NCBI GenBank assembly: GCA_014155875.1
Contig: JACEFZ010017694.1
Span: forward strand, 62,001-126,000
DNA from: Cepaea nemoralis
Taxonomy: Eukaryota > Mollusca > Gastropoda > Stylommatophora > Helicidae
Length of the DNA: 64,000 nt
Direction of reading: 5' to 3'
In this document: one piece after another, positions 47,035-60,089 of the stretch
Layout of the letters: each line of letters begins with the position of its first letter
Numbering within the stretch: position 1 is the first letter of the stretch
Position numbers and translations under genes: made by a program
Notes under the pieces: generated by a model
Seen by the model: only the letters and a program-made list of their open reading frames with translations
Database searches by the model: none
Told to the model about the DNA's origin: nothing

Positions 47035-48790
47035 GTACTTTGTAGAACGTCGCTCTCATTACGGCGAGTGGGAAAAGCCTCTTTAACTCTGGCCAGTTTC
47101 TCTGCCTCATGCCCAGGTGTCCCCAATGTCCTGTGTCCATTATCGTGCTGGTCGACAACTGCCTTCTCTACCAGGAACCACGCTTTCCATCATTGTTCAC
47201 TCTAAGTCACTGAGGCGTTTAATGTGTCCAACAAACGATACTATTCATGAGCCAGTTTTCTTTTATATTCAGATCTTCAATAATTTCAGAATTGTATTTC
47301 TTCTTGGTCCACGCTATTCTAAGAGTTATTATATAACAATTGATCAGCTCAAAGGCTCCACGATACGCCTTTTATCTCTGGTGATGGTTAAATTATCCAT
47401 GACACATCCCATATGTCGCCACTGGATAGATTTTACTACAAATTTTGTCTGATGTTGTGCCAGCCTGCGTCTACTTCCTTTTGATCAGTTGTCATTGTTG
47501 TTGATTACAGAGCCAAGATATTCAGTTTGTGACTTTTGCAATCTCTTTGTTGTTAATTTGTAATGCGGTTTTCTCTGTACACCTTTATTTAAGCTATGAA
47601 ACATATGTTTACTGTCACTATATCTCTCCACAGAGAAGATCTGTTCTTCTGATTCTTTAGTTCTATTTGAAAGAAGAACTGTGTCCTGTGCATACCTAAA
47701 TTGGCGGATTTGATTTCCACCAATTATAAATGGATGAAGATCATCTCTGATGTCGTAATTTTAACATTTCTCATTACATATTTGCATAGGTAGAATAGAT
47801 AAGGAAAGAGAGACTGCAACACTTTCCTACTCTCGTTTGCACATCATAAGAATTTGATGTTTCACCGACTACTCTGTCAGCCCTTTATTGATAATTATGA
47901 CATACCTGAATAATCAAATGTGCTGGAAACTCGAAATCACTCATGATGCTTCACAATTTCTGAGAGATGAGATGAGATTCTCATGATGAAGATCCGTGGT
48001 TCTTCTGCCCAGTCTGAAACCTGCCTTTACTCCCTTTAATTCATATTTTAAATTTCTTCCAGTTCTCTTCATGATGAATCGCAACAAGATTTTGCTTGCA
48101 TGACATAACTTACAAGTGCTATTATTCGATAGTTTGTGTACAGTTTTACATTTCTTGTCTATGGTATGGAGATGTAGATTGTTCTCCTCCTTGCTGTTGG
48201 TCAACTAGAGCTATTTCAGATCTGCCCACACAGGGCATGGTGGATATGGACACTGGCTTCTCCTTCTCTCTGGATTAGTTCCCATGTGTGTAGTCACACC
48301 CTGATGACTTCCCTTTCTTCAGATTTTGTATTGCTGATTGAACTTCCTTTAATAAAGGTCATGTTTATTTCTGTACACTGTTTGTGTAATATCTGGGTTT
48401 TTTGTTATGTCTTTCTCCATTCATCTACATTACTTCTTATATCGTTCTAGTATAAATTTGTTTTCTTTTATAGCGTCGTCATTCCTATCGTTTATTACAT
48501 GTAGTTGATGTCTAAATTCGCCTGCTTATTTTCTGATTTCCTTAAACAAGACTCCACCTGAACTGTGCAACCCTAGATGCTCTATTTTGTTACAAGTACT
48601 CATGACACAGTGCTTCTTGTCTTCCCTGATAGAACTTCAGATTTGTCTCGAGATGTTTACTTTAGGTTCAGTTGTTACTTGGTCCTATGCCAATTTGCTT
48701 TAATGTTCTCCTTTCTTCTATTAATCTCAGCGTTTCTTCTGTTACGTATTTCTGCTTCTTGTATCTTTTCTTAGGAATCATATTTTGTGC
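47035..48790 (-). mobile_element. LINE remnant, paralogue of 19286-21270
   Basis: The minus strand carries the same decayed RT pieces. Near 47700-47640 it reads FRYAQDTVLLSNRTKESEEQ, where the RT box keeps only its second Asp. Near 48230-47990 further RT fragments occur. Deletions differ from those of the unit-1 copy. Confidence 0.68.
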
Positions 48791-49166
48791 TAGGAGATGA
48801 GCATGTTGTTCGCTATATAATTATAAAAGTGTAAAATTAATAAAACTGATTATTACAGAAACGAAACTGTGTTTGAAGCACTGCATATGTATCGCGACCT
48901 CATCCGGTGTATATGTCGTTCTGTGATCTATTACATATTTGTGTCTATGACATTTGTTTTTCATTTCTAATTTCTGTCTGTGAAATTATGTTTGTTGTGT
49001 GTGAACATTGCATAGACAAGTGAAACATAGCTCCAATGTTACGCATGGACATCGCATGAAGATGGGAAACAATTATAAATCCTGTGGGGGAGACACATAC
49101 AAGAGTTTCTTCTGTTTCTGCCTGTGGTTGGTTGTTTGTCAGTTTGTGGGTGCTCTAGAAGACTGA
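48791..49166. other. Shared non-coding segment
   Basis: It is paralogous to 21271-21700 and includes 1-2 copies of the 44-bp repeat at 49008-49070. No gene is seen. Confidence 0.45.
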
Positions 49167-49235
49167 ATGTGCTGTCTCACATCCAGTCAATGTGCTGTCT
49201 CACATCCAGTCAATGAACTGTCTCACATCCAGTCA
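49167..49235. repeat. 23-bp tandem repeat, 3 copies
   Basis: The monomer is ATG-GCTGTCTCACATCCAGTCA-like. Unit 1 has one copy at about 21700-21722. Confidence 0.85.
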
Positions 49236-49420
49236 TTGACATTCATGAACTCTGGTAATGGGGAGGTATGTTGGTCTAGAGACGTTCTGCCCAACACGGT
49301 ACCAAAGCAACATCTACACGGGAAATGTGTGGACGAGCTATTGTTCCCATTTCTAAATTCAGAAAGCAGAAGGGACTTGAAGACCTGTCTTGGAACTTGA
49401 CATCTAATTAGAGGGACATT

Positions 49421-50051
49421 GCCATGGTCCTATGTCAGGTCATGGACCACTCATTACAGACAGTATAGAGTTTCATGCAGTCTAACGTGAAGACGAGAAG
49501 ATTGAGAATTACGCCTTGCATAAAGACAGCAAGGCGAGTTGTTGAGCAGGAGACAACGTCTCCTGGACGCAATGTGTTGGGATTGAGCCACAGTCGAGTA
49601 TGGACATGGTTCACGATTTAGTAGTACGGCCAAGATTGTGCCACTACTCGTGTAGTAGAATGTTGTTATATACGTTGTAATTAGTCTCGTTACATAATTG
49701 AGATTGAATATATGAATTGTATCATGTGTAAGTAGACGAATACACTGGGAAAATACTGTCAAGTTTTGTGTTCTACTTGCGTGAAGTTTGAGTGTTCAGA
49801 GGTAAAGATTAAAAGTGAAATTTAACTAAGTAGAATACTGTGATGGTCCCAAACAGAGGGTTGTGGTACTCAATTAGCAGATTTCACATTCAGCATACAG
49901 TTCCCGAAAGGGAGGTGCAGTGGAAGAAGTCCATAGAGTTCATGTGAATCATGTCAGCTCCTGCAGGGAGCGGGGACTTCATAACCAATACTATATCAGA
50001 CCAGCGAGCGTATAACAATAAAGATTGCCCCTACGAAGGCGCGCTCTGGCA
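49421..50051. mobile_element. 631-bp insertion with 6-bp target duplication, type unknown
   Basis: GACATT occurs at 49415-49420 and 50052-50057, while unit 1 has a single GACATT at about 21895-21900. The insert has an AATAAA near 50020 and no coding content. It might be a solo LTR, but its ends are not TG..CA. Confidence 0.5.
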
Positions 50052-50221
50052 GACATTAGTATGTCACCAGACCTTGATTCAGCATGTCACACAGGGGTGG
50101 GCTGGGGTTAGATGTGAGCTGTCTATGTCTCCTGCACACAGGGGCCGGCAGGGGTTAGACGTAGGCTGTCAATGTATCCTCCATATTGTGTAGCTATTTT
50201 ATTGTCTACAGACTGCAGCCC

Positions 50222-53200
50222 AGTGCCCCGCGAGGTACTATGTCAAACAGAGTACATATTAGTTCCCATACCTATCCCCAGAGAGGTACTATGTCAAACA
50301 GAGTACATATTAGTTCCCACACCTATCCCCAGAGAGGTACTATGTCAAACAGAGTACATATTAGTTCCCACACCTATCCCCAGAGAGGTACTATGTCAAA
50401 CAGAGTACATATTAGTTCCCACACCTATCCCCAGAGAGGTACTATGTCAAACAGAGTACATATCAGTTCCCACACCTATCCCCAGAGAGGTACTATGTCA
50501 AACAGAGTACATATTAGTTCCCACACCTATCCCCAGAGAGGTACTATGTCAAACAGAGTACATATTAGTTCCCACACCTATCCCCAGAGAGGTACTATGT
50601 CAAACAGAGTACATATTAGTTCCCACACCTATCCCCAGAGAGGTACTATGTCAAACAGAGTACATATTAGTTCCCACACCTATCCCCAGAGAGGTACTAT
50701 GTCAAACAGAGTACATATTAGTTCCCACACCTATCCCCAGAGAGGTACTATGTCAAACAGAGTACATATTAGTTCCCACACCTATCCCCAGAGAGGTACT
50801 ATGTCAAACAGAGTACATATTAGTTCCCACACCTATCCTCAGAGAGGTACTATGTCAAACAGAGTACATATTAGTTCCCACACCTATCCCCAGAGAGGTA
50901 CTATGTCAAACAGAGTACATATTAGTTCCCACACCTATCCCCAGAGAGGTACTATGTCAAACAGAGTACATATTAGTTCCCACACCTATCCCCAGAGAGG
51001 TACTATGTCAAACAGAGTACATATTAGTTCCCACACCTATCCCCAGAGAGGTACTATGTCAAACAGAGTACATATTAGTTCCCACACCTATCCCCAGAGA
51101 GGTACTATGTCAACAGAGTACATATTAGTTCCCACACCTATCCCCAGAGAGGTACTATGTCAAACAGAGTACATATTAGTTCCCACACCTATCCCCAGAG
51201 AGGTACTATGTCAAACAGAGTACATATTAGTTCCCACACCTATCCCAGAGAGGTACTATGTCAAACAGAGTACATATTAGTTCCCACACCTATCCCCAGA
51301 GAGGTACTATGTCAAACAGAGTACATATTAGTTCCCACACCTATCCCCAGAGAGGTACTATGTCAAACAAGAGTACATATTAGTTCCCACACCTATCCCA
51401 GAGAGGTACTATGTCAAACAGAGTACATATTAGTTCCCACACCTATCCCCAGAGAGGTACTATGTCAAACAGAGTACATATTAGTTCCCACACCTATCCC
51501 CAGAGAGGTACTATGTCAAAACAGAGTACATATTAGTTCCCACACCTATCCCCAGAGAGGTAACTATGTCAAACAGAGTACATATTAGTTCCCACACCTA
51601 TCCCCAGAGAGGTACTATGTCAAACAGAGTACATATTAGTTCCCACACCTATCCCCAGAGAGGTACTATGTCAAACTGAGTACATATTAGTTCCCACACC
51701 TATCCCCAGAGAGGTACTATGTCAAACAGAGTACATATTAGTTCCCACACCTATCCCCAGAGAGGTACTATGACAAACTGAGTACATATTAGTTCCCACA
51801 CCTATCCCCAGAGAGGTACTATGTCAAACAGAGTACATATTAGTTCCCACACCTATCCCCAGAGAGGTACTATGTCAAACAGAGTACATATTAGTTCCCA
51901 CACCTATCCCCAGAGAGGTACTATGTCAAACAGAGTACATATTAGTTCCCACACCTATCCCCAGAGAGGTACTATGTCAAACAGAGTACATATTAGTTCC
52001 CACACCTATCCCCAGAGAGGTACTATGTCAAACAGAGTACATATTAGTTCCCACACCTATCCCCAGAGAGGTACTATGTCAAACAGAGTACATATTAGTT
52101 CCCACACCTATCCCCAGAGAGGTACTATGTCAAACAGAGTACATATTAGTTCCCACACCTATCCCCAGAGAGGTACTATGTCAAACAGAGTACATATTAG
52201 TTCCCACACCTATCCCCAGAGAGGTACTATGTCAAACAGAGTACATATTAGTTCCCACACCTATCCCAGAGAGGTACTATGTCAAACAGAGTACATATTA
52301 GTTCCCACACCTATCCCCAGAGAGGTACTATGTCAAACAGAGTACATATTAGTTCCCACACCTATCCCCAGAGAGGTACTATGTCAAACAGAGTACATAT
52401 TAGTTCCCACACCTATCCCCAGAGAGGTACTATGTCAAACAGAGTACATATTAGTTCCCACACCTATCCCCAGAGAGGTACTATGTCAAACAGAGTACAT
52501 ATTAGTTCCCACACCTATCCCCAGAGAGGTATTATGTCAAACAGAGTACATATTAGTTCCCACACCTATCCCAGAGAGGTACTATGTCAAACAGAGTACA
52601 TATTAGTTCCCACACCTATCCCCAGAGAGGTACTAGGTCAAACAGAGTACATATTAGTTCCCACACCTATCCCCAGAGGAGGTACTATGTCAAACAGAGT
52701 ACATATTAGTTCCCACACCTATCCCCAGAGAGGTACTATGTCAACAGAGTACATATTAGTTCCCACACCTATCCCCAGAGAGGTACTATGTCAAACAGAG
52801 TACATATTAGTTCCCACACCTAATCCCAGAGAGGTACTATGTCAAACAGAGTACATATTATTCCCACACCTATCCCAGAGAGGTACTATGTCAAACAGAG
52901 TACATATTAGTTCCCACAACCTATCCCCAGAGAGGTACTATGTCAAACGAGTACATATTAGTTCCCACACCTATCCCCAGAGAGGTACTATGTCAAACAG
53001 AGTACATATTAGTTCCCACACCTATCCCCAGAGAGGTACTATGTCAAACAGAGTACATATTAGTTCCCACACCTATCCCAGTACTCTGTCAAACAGAGTA
53101 CATATAGTTCCCACACCTATCCCCAGAGAGGTACTATGTCAAACAGAGTACATATTAGTTCCCACACCTATCCCCAGAGAGGTACTATGTCAACAGAGTA

Positions 53201-54282
53201 ACATATTAGTTCCCACACCTATCCCCAGAGAGGTACTTATTGTCAAACAGGATTACATATATTTCCCACACCTATCCCAGAGAGGTACTATGTAAACAGA
53301 GTACATATTAGTTCCCACACCTATCCCCAGAGAGGTACTATGTCAAACAGAGTACATATTAGTTCCCACACCTATCCCCAGAGAAGGTACTATGTCAAAC
53401 AGAGTACATATTAGTTCCCACACCTATCCCCAGAGAGGTACTATGTCAAACAGAGTACATATTAGTTCCCCACACCTATCCCCAGAGAGGTTACTATGTC
53501 AAACAGAGTACATATTAGTTCCCACACCTATCCCCAGAGAGGTACTATGTCAAACAGAGTACAGATAGTTTCCAACACCTATCCCCAGAGAGGTACTATG
53601 TCAAACAGAGTACATATTAGTTCCCACACCTATCCCCAGAGAGGTACTATGTCAAACAGAGTACATATTAGTTCCCACACCTATCCCCAGAGAGGTACTA
53701 TGTCAAACAGAGTACATATTAGTTCCCACACCTATCCCCAGAGAGGTACTATGTCAAACAGAGTACATATTAGTTCCCACACCTATCCCCAGAGAGGTAC
53801 TATGTCAAACAGAGTACATATAGTTCCCACACCTATCCCCAGAGAGGTACTATGTCAAACAGAGTACATATTAGTTCCCACACCTATCCCCAGAGAGGTA
53901 ATATGTCAAACAGAGTACATATTAGTTCCCACACCTATCCCCAGAGAGGTACTATGTCAAACAGAGTACATATTAGTTCCCACACCTATTCCCAGAGAGG
54001 TACTATGTCAAACAGAGTACATATTAGTTCCCACACCTATTCCCAGAGAGGTACTATGTCAAACAGAGTACATATTAGTTCCCACACCTATCCCCAGAGA
54101 GGTACTATGTCAAACAGAGTACATATTAGTTCCCACACCTATCCCCAGAGAGGTACTATGTCAAACAGAGTACATATTAGTTCCCACACCTATCCCCAGA
54201 GAGGTACTATGTCAAACAGAGTACATATTAGTTCCCACACCTATCCCCAGAGAGGTACTATGTCAAACAGAGTACATATTAG

Positions 54283-54285
<3 letters not shown>
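50222..54285. repeat. 51-bp minisatellite array, about 80 copies
   Basis: Monomers read GAGAGGTACTATGTCAAACA then GAGTACATATTAGTTCCCAC and ACCTATCCCCA. Because 51 is a multiple of 3, two plus-strand frames stay open over hundreds of codons (17-residue repeats RGTMSNRVHISSHTYPQ and REVLCQTEYILVPTPIP). The paralogous array in unit 1 has only about 7 diverged copies. Monomers are nearly identical, which indicates recent expansion. The central part (about 51110-53590) is rich in one-base indels, while both ends are clean. I see no start context, splice sites or conservation that would support a coding function. Confidence 0.95.
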
Positions 54286-54501
<216 letters not shown>

Positions 54502-54780
54502 CAACGTACACCTTTTTCTGCAGCTAGGGAATGTCGTTATTTCGAAGTGACAGGCTCGAATCCCGGTTAGGTAACTATACTTTTCTATTTCTATGTTGTC
54601 TGATGTATCTTCTAATCTCTCATTCCCTTTTCTACGTCTATAAGCGCCAAATAATAAATGTGTATTTTTTATGGAGACAAGGAGTGATGCTGATGACTAT
54701 GCATATTCGGATCATTGAGTAACACCCAGTTTTATGCACATTGCTGAGAATAACGATAATGATAATGGTCATGTGGTTTT

Positions 54781-55378
54781 TGTCTGCCAACAAGACACAA
54801 CTTGTTGGCTAAACTGCAGATTTAGATAAGGTCATCACGACATCGGCTTCACACTGAGCTGGAGACATGTAGGTCACTGCGATTTATTAGCCACAGTTGT
54901 CCTGCCGTATCTGACCTTGACTTATGGTTCTATCCACTGTGATAGGTTAGGGGATAGATGCTCGCCTGCCTTGTCTGACCTTGTCTGACTTTGGTTTGTG
55001 GTTCTATCCAATGTGATAGTGTAGGAGCTATATGCTCGCCTGCCGACCCGGTGGTCGTGGGTTCGAATCCACATCAGGGCAGACGTTTACAATCGACATC
55101 CCTCCTAGAGTCGACCCCATCTTAAATTGGGACCTCGAATTTCCTTGCACAGTTAAGTCGCACATATTACTCACCCAGGGTCCATTATTCTGTAAACATT
55201 CATGATTTAGTTTTCGCATTTCCCATGCCTATATAACATATATTTTCATAAAGTTGTTGGTGCCCCAGAATAGCATCATAGCTGATCTATGAATGAAAGG
55301 GTGTATGAAAGGAGAGCGACAAAGAAGTTAAGAATGTTTGAAGGGCCTGCGTGCCCAATTCTCAACACTTTGAAAAGT
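54781..55378 (+). repeat. tRNA-derived SINE insertion, unit 2 only
   Basis: It contains box A TAGTGTAGGAG (55017-55027) and a perfect box B GGTTCGAATCC (55060-55070). The head is partly duplicated upstream (54935-54975 resembles 54995-55045). Unit 1 lacks it between about 24410 and 24425. The ends and target duplication are not clear. Confidence 0.65.
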
Positions 55379-56921
55379 TCGTTAGTTCGTTTATCGTTCG
55401 TATGTTCTATATGTGGATGGTTGGTGGGTTTGTCTTGAATATTCTGGAAGATTAAACTGCAACTCTTAAATTCAAAGCGACGGAGTTGAGATCGCCTGAA
55501 GTCTGAACAAGGCTCGCATGTAATGGTGTCATGTTGATGTAGAAACGTTCTTCATGACCCAGTATTCACTTACTACCTCCACGGTGACTGTGTAACAAGT
55601 TCTACAAGACCCGTACCCGACTTTCAGCTCGCCTTGAAACAGATTACAATATAGCCAGATAATCTTACAGCACAGCACATACTCAGCGATGTTTCGCTAG
55701 CAGGTTTATTTCTTTCATTGTCACAAACGGCAAACCACTACCCAGGGAGATCACATGCTGTATGGATTAACTATTGGTTTGCCCAACCGCCGCCATTACC
55801 ACAGGCCAAACTAGGATAAGATGTGATCTCTGCGGTGTTCACTTCACTTGCTGATTGGTCACCTTGTGATAGGATATTGGGATGCTGACGTCAAACGTGA
55901 CGTCATTGGATCATACATACACGCACTGGCGGACTGGCCAGGGTGTCAGTGTACATGATGGCAGATGGGGCCTGATGAAGTGGACCTCTTTAAACAACAG
56001 ACACATACGTTTATAATGTTAATGTGCTTTCAGCATCTTCATCTCCTGTCAAGAAATAATTTCAGTACAAGTCCTCCAATGCGTGTCCGTAGTATCATAC
56101 CTAGCGAACAGCTAGCAGACTATTTGTAGAATTATTAGAAGTTGAGGAAAAGAGAATACACTGGTGTGCTATCCATTCGTTCACAGAACAGAGAAGAATT
56201 TAGTTTTGGCATCGGGGAGTTCGAATACCAACGAATAAACTAACAATGAATCGTCACTGTAGCGATTACGCCACAAGAAATAAGAAATATATAGTTTGTT
56301 GGAAGTAACTGTAAAATAGAGATAAGTAAAACATGAAATGCAATACTAAAGTTACAAGTGGAAAATGCTGGCATATTTTGTGAAAATGATGATGAAATGT
56401 GTTGGAGATTCCGGTATGACTAAAGCAGTTCAGAAACAGTCAGGCATTCTACCGCACGATTTGATATTTTGCTAAAATGGTGTTGCCGATATTATTGATT
56501 GTTGTGCAGCTTTTTTCAGCAGCCCACATTCATGTTTCTCTATCCTCATCTGCTTCTGTTGCCTGGGTCGTTTCAACACAAGCATAAGTTCCTAACAGCA
56601 CTGTTTCTGTTTATAGGTCGATTTTCTTTACCTTATGACTTTTATGAGTGATTCTGTGACATTTACAGCTGTCGGTACCTCAGTGTAGTTTCATCTTGGT
56701 GCATGATGTTCTCAACATTATTGTTATAAACTATATCTCCGTTGCCTCCAATCTCTTCACCATTTCATTACTCATTGTCTAGCAAAGCAACCATACAAAA
56801 GAAACGTTCACACACAACTGTTATGAAAACAGATTTTAGATCTGACAACATTTTTGTTTTTATTGTACTAATTTAGACAGTTACAATCATCTACTGCATT
56901 TATTTGCTGTTTGTGATTTAC
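55379..56921. other. Paralogous non-coding segment
   Basis: It is paralogous to 24425-25250 and 28226-29006. The unit-1 block 25251-28225 is missing at about 56205-56215. No gene is recognised. A LINE relic on the minus strand at about 56600-56800 matches that of unit 1. Confidence 0.5.
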
Positions 56922-57020
56922 AATGCAATTTGACGTCCAGTAGTTTTCCGTTGCTTTCTAAATGGCCGACGCCTCATACCACTAAATTCAATAGAAAGCA
57001 GTGTGCTTCCGATCATCTTG
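56922..57020 (-). repeat. SINE S1 relic
   Basis: Paralogue of 29007-29110, with the CATTTAGAAAGCAA core on the minus strand. Confidence 0.55.
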
Positions 57021-57330
57021 CAGCTAATATTTAACCCTGGACAGGATATTCAGAATATACTAGGATACAAACAGGTCATTATTCAACATAATTACATCAT
57101 AATAACATCATGACAGCTTCCAAACACGATGACGCATAGAGGACTATCTGACTGAACAGTTTATGACAATTAGATGTTGAGTCATTGTTGATGCATCTTC
57201 ACAATTTTTGACATATTCTTGCACAGGTGGACAGTCTAGACACAACAGTGTTAGTGGAATGAAGTTGAATTGCTCACTTAGGTTGACTGATAATTATCCC
57301 GAAAAATAATACTATAAAGGGCTACTGTAG

Positions 57331-57533
57331 TAGCCTAACGGCGCTGCCCGGGTAAAATTACGAGTAAAAATAAAACTACCTAAAGTACTTCAGGATCCTC
57401 GCCGGTGCTACGGAGTTCGTGCACTGAGCTGAGATTCTCTGAACTCAGGCTTGAGTTAGGAGTAGAACGCAGCACTCATGAGTTACACCCGTGTGCCGTG
57501 ATGTCGATCCGTCGACTAAAATACATTAAATTA
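57331..57533. mobile_element. 203-bp insertion, probable SINE
   Basis: It is flanked by GCTACTGTAG (57321-57330) and GCTACTGTGG (57534-57543), a 10-bp duplication with one difference. Unit 1 has a single GCTACTGTGG at about 29411. The insert has no coding content and its family is unknown. Confidence 0.6.
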
Positions 57534-57616
57534 GCTACTGTGGTAAAGATGATGACAGACCTGACATGACCTGACAATGACAGACATACAGTCCTCCTTG
57601 TACAGCTTCTCTCCTC

Positions 57617-57619
57617 TGT

Positions 57620-57672
<53 letters not shown>
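57617..57672. repeat. (AAC)n microsatellite
   Basis: About 18 AAC units. Unit 1 has a shorter, interrupted version at about 29490-29530. Confidence 0.93.
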
Positions 57673-57754
57673 GGAAATAGTTATGTCCCGGCGACCTGTG
57701 ACTAATTTGGTATCAGGTACACAAAATCACTCTCTTCCACAAAATCCGTTGGAT

Positions 57755-57760
57755 CTCTCT

Positions 57761-57798
<38 letters not shown>

Positions 57799-57808
57799 CC
57801 CCCCCCCC
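57755..57808. repeat. (CT)n microsatellite with C run
   Basis: About 45 bp of CT followed by a C homopolymer. It is absent from unit 1. Confidence 0.93.
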
Positions 57809-58140
57809 AGGTAATGCTGGCGTGGACGGAAACGAGCAGAGTGACAGATCGGCTGGGTCTGCACTCTAGTTGAGGTGTTTGTGCACGATAAGGCAGACCT
57901 GGTCAGGGCCCTTTGTAATCACGTGAATAATGTGGAATTACAGATGCATCATCTTGACATGGAGAGAATGGTGCGATAGGCAGCAAGCAGGAATCAGGTC
58001 GACTCTCAGTATTCACAGGAAAGGACAGACGGACACATAATGAGACTGCATTGGATATCATTAGTAATATCCAAAATGTTGTGATATGACATCTTGACTC
58101 AATTCTAAGTGAACATGATTTATGAAGATTTAATAATGTT

Positions 58141-58744
58141 AGTTAGTTAGTCGCAGTTCCAACTTCACAGCAACGGGTCGTCCCCATTATGCACCATTCC
58201 TGTGCCAGTGAATATCACACAAAATGCTCCCCACTGCCCAATGTGAAAAGTGGAAAAGACAGGAGTCTCGACAAACAACAGCCCGCACAGATACATTGTG
58301 CATAATGCCGCCACCAGAATGTCAACACACCAGTCCCTCACGAAACACCCAATTCATCTCTGATGGAAACGGCAGTCATTTTCCTATCTGAATGTTTCCT
58401 AGATGTTCACCCACACAGTCCACGAAAATACAGTTCATTGCTGATGGCAGTGGCAGTCAACCAGAAGCCCAGCAGCCACGCATTTCTGCATACGGCAAAA
58501 ACCGGTCAACTCTGGGACATAGCCAGCTGCCATTACTCCGAACATGCAGTCACGTTCCAAAAAGCCTCAGGCAGATTCAAAAGCATTTCACTCGAAACTC
58601 ACAGCTCACAGTGTCGCGCCACGCACTAACTCAGTAGCAGGGCGACGGAACCATCAAGCCTCCTTAGTCGCCTCTTACGACATGCGTGGTAGGCAATAGT
58701 GTTACTATTCTTTGCTTCCCTTATGGGCCCCGGCAACACACGGG
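58141..58744 (-). mobile_element. 604-bp retroposon insertion with (CTAA)n tail
   Basis: A 15-bp duplication AGATTTAATAATGTT flanks it (58126-58140 and 58745-58759). On the minus strand it ends in CTAACTAACT, a microsatellite-type 3' tail, so it is a minus-strand retroposon. Its minus-strand 5' region contains TCGTAAGAGGCGACTAAGG, which I recall from widespread gastropod repeats. Unit 1 is empty at about 29985. Confidence 0.72.
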
Positions 58745-58774
58745 AGATTTAATAATGTTTCACCATCAATATGC

Positions 58775-58870
58775 TGGTAAAAGTGGGCGGTCGTTTTTCG
58801 CTATTTTACACGATCACCATAGTCCTGGGTCAGCTCTGCGTTCTTATCCCGGCCATAATATTTAATGTTT
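58775..58870 (-). mobile_element. LINE 3'-end fragment
   Basis: Paralogue of 29990-30100 (GTGGGCGGTCGTTTTTCGC). Confidence 0.6.
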
Positions 58871-59184
58871 AGGATGGCGTTAGTATGCCAGCTTATCTTA
58901 TTAATTTGATTATTGCTCGCTGGACTTTAGGCGGCCTGGTGTGCCTTGCCTATCGAGAAGACCTGATCATTCGGGGCCACATCAACTGACGGACGTCAGT
59001 CGCGGCGATCTGGACAAATTTTGAGCTATAGCCTACGATGGGAGACGTTGTGATATTCTAGTGTGATAATTTGGTCGCGGCTAGCGCGTGCAGCGTGGTT
59101 TAGTGGTTACACATCCGCGTCACGAGATCGATATGTTCGCCTGGAACAGTGATGCTCTGCAAGTGCAGACATTAAGAATAAATT

Positions 59185-59907
59185 ATGCCAGTGCAGCTTG
59201 TAATCGTGAACGTTTATGCGCGAAATGGGAAGGTCTACGTTCCACAATGGCAGAGTTTGTTCGATATGGATGAAAGGCATATCATCTTATGTGGGGACTT
59301 CAATGCCAGAGGTAGTCAATGGGGGATTAGTATCACTAATAGACAGGGAGAAGATCTGGAAGACGCTGCCCTAGTCTGTCTGAATGATGGGAAGGTCACT
59401 AGGATGGCCACTCGACCAGGTGATTCTGACATCGTCATTGACTTGGCCCTGGCGTCGCCCACCATCGCACCAAGGTGCCGGTGGGGCACACTGGGATACC
59501 ACGATAGTGACCACCACCCTTGTGTCTTTCTGATCGAGAAAGACAGGGCCAGAAGTCAAGAAGGAAACAAGACAAATGCCTTCCCGTATGACAACACTGG
59601 TCAAGACGAAATAAGCAAGATCAGAAGAAGAAAACTAACTTCCTACCGCAGGAGACAAGAAAGATGGTTGCAGCCAACATGGTGGAATGGAGAAGTCGAG
59701 AAGGCATGGCCGGGTAAGAAGCAGGCTGTCAAAGACTTGCAAAAAGCCAGAAAGGCAAACATGCCACAGGGTAAGTTGGCGAACCTGAAGACTGAGGTCC
59801 ATAGGACGATGACTTTATTTAAATCCTGCGCCAAACAGGCCAAGGCCAAGAAATGGGGCGAGTTCTGCACGAAAGTGTGCTCCGAGCGATCTCTTACGAC
59901 ATTCTAG
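59185..59907 (+). pseudogene. LINE endonuclease C-terminal part and pre-RT region
   Basis: It reads LVIVNVYARNGK, ILCGDFNARGSQWG, DIVIDLALASP and YHDSDHHPCVF. These are the central and C-terminal motifs of an APE-type endonuclease (GDFN and SDH boxes). The N-terminal half of the domain is missing. A basic linker follows and the frame ends in TAG at 59905-59907, after which the same frame resumes. Confidence 0.85.
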
Positions 59908-60089
59908 CGCCTCCATAAGAGTATGAACGGTGCTGCACAACGTAGGGGAATTCCAGACTTTCAAGGCACAGACTTCACATGGAAAAAGTCGGATGCGGAT
60001 AAAGGCAAGGCCCTTCTTGCAAGCTACATAGAGCAAACTGACCAGAAAGACGAGCCCGCAAGACAGAGGACCACAACGACACTCTCTCA

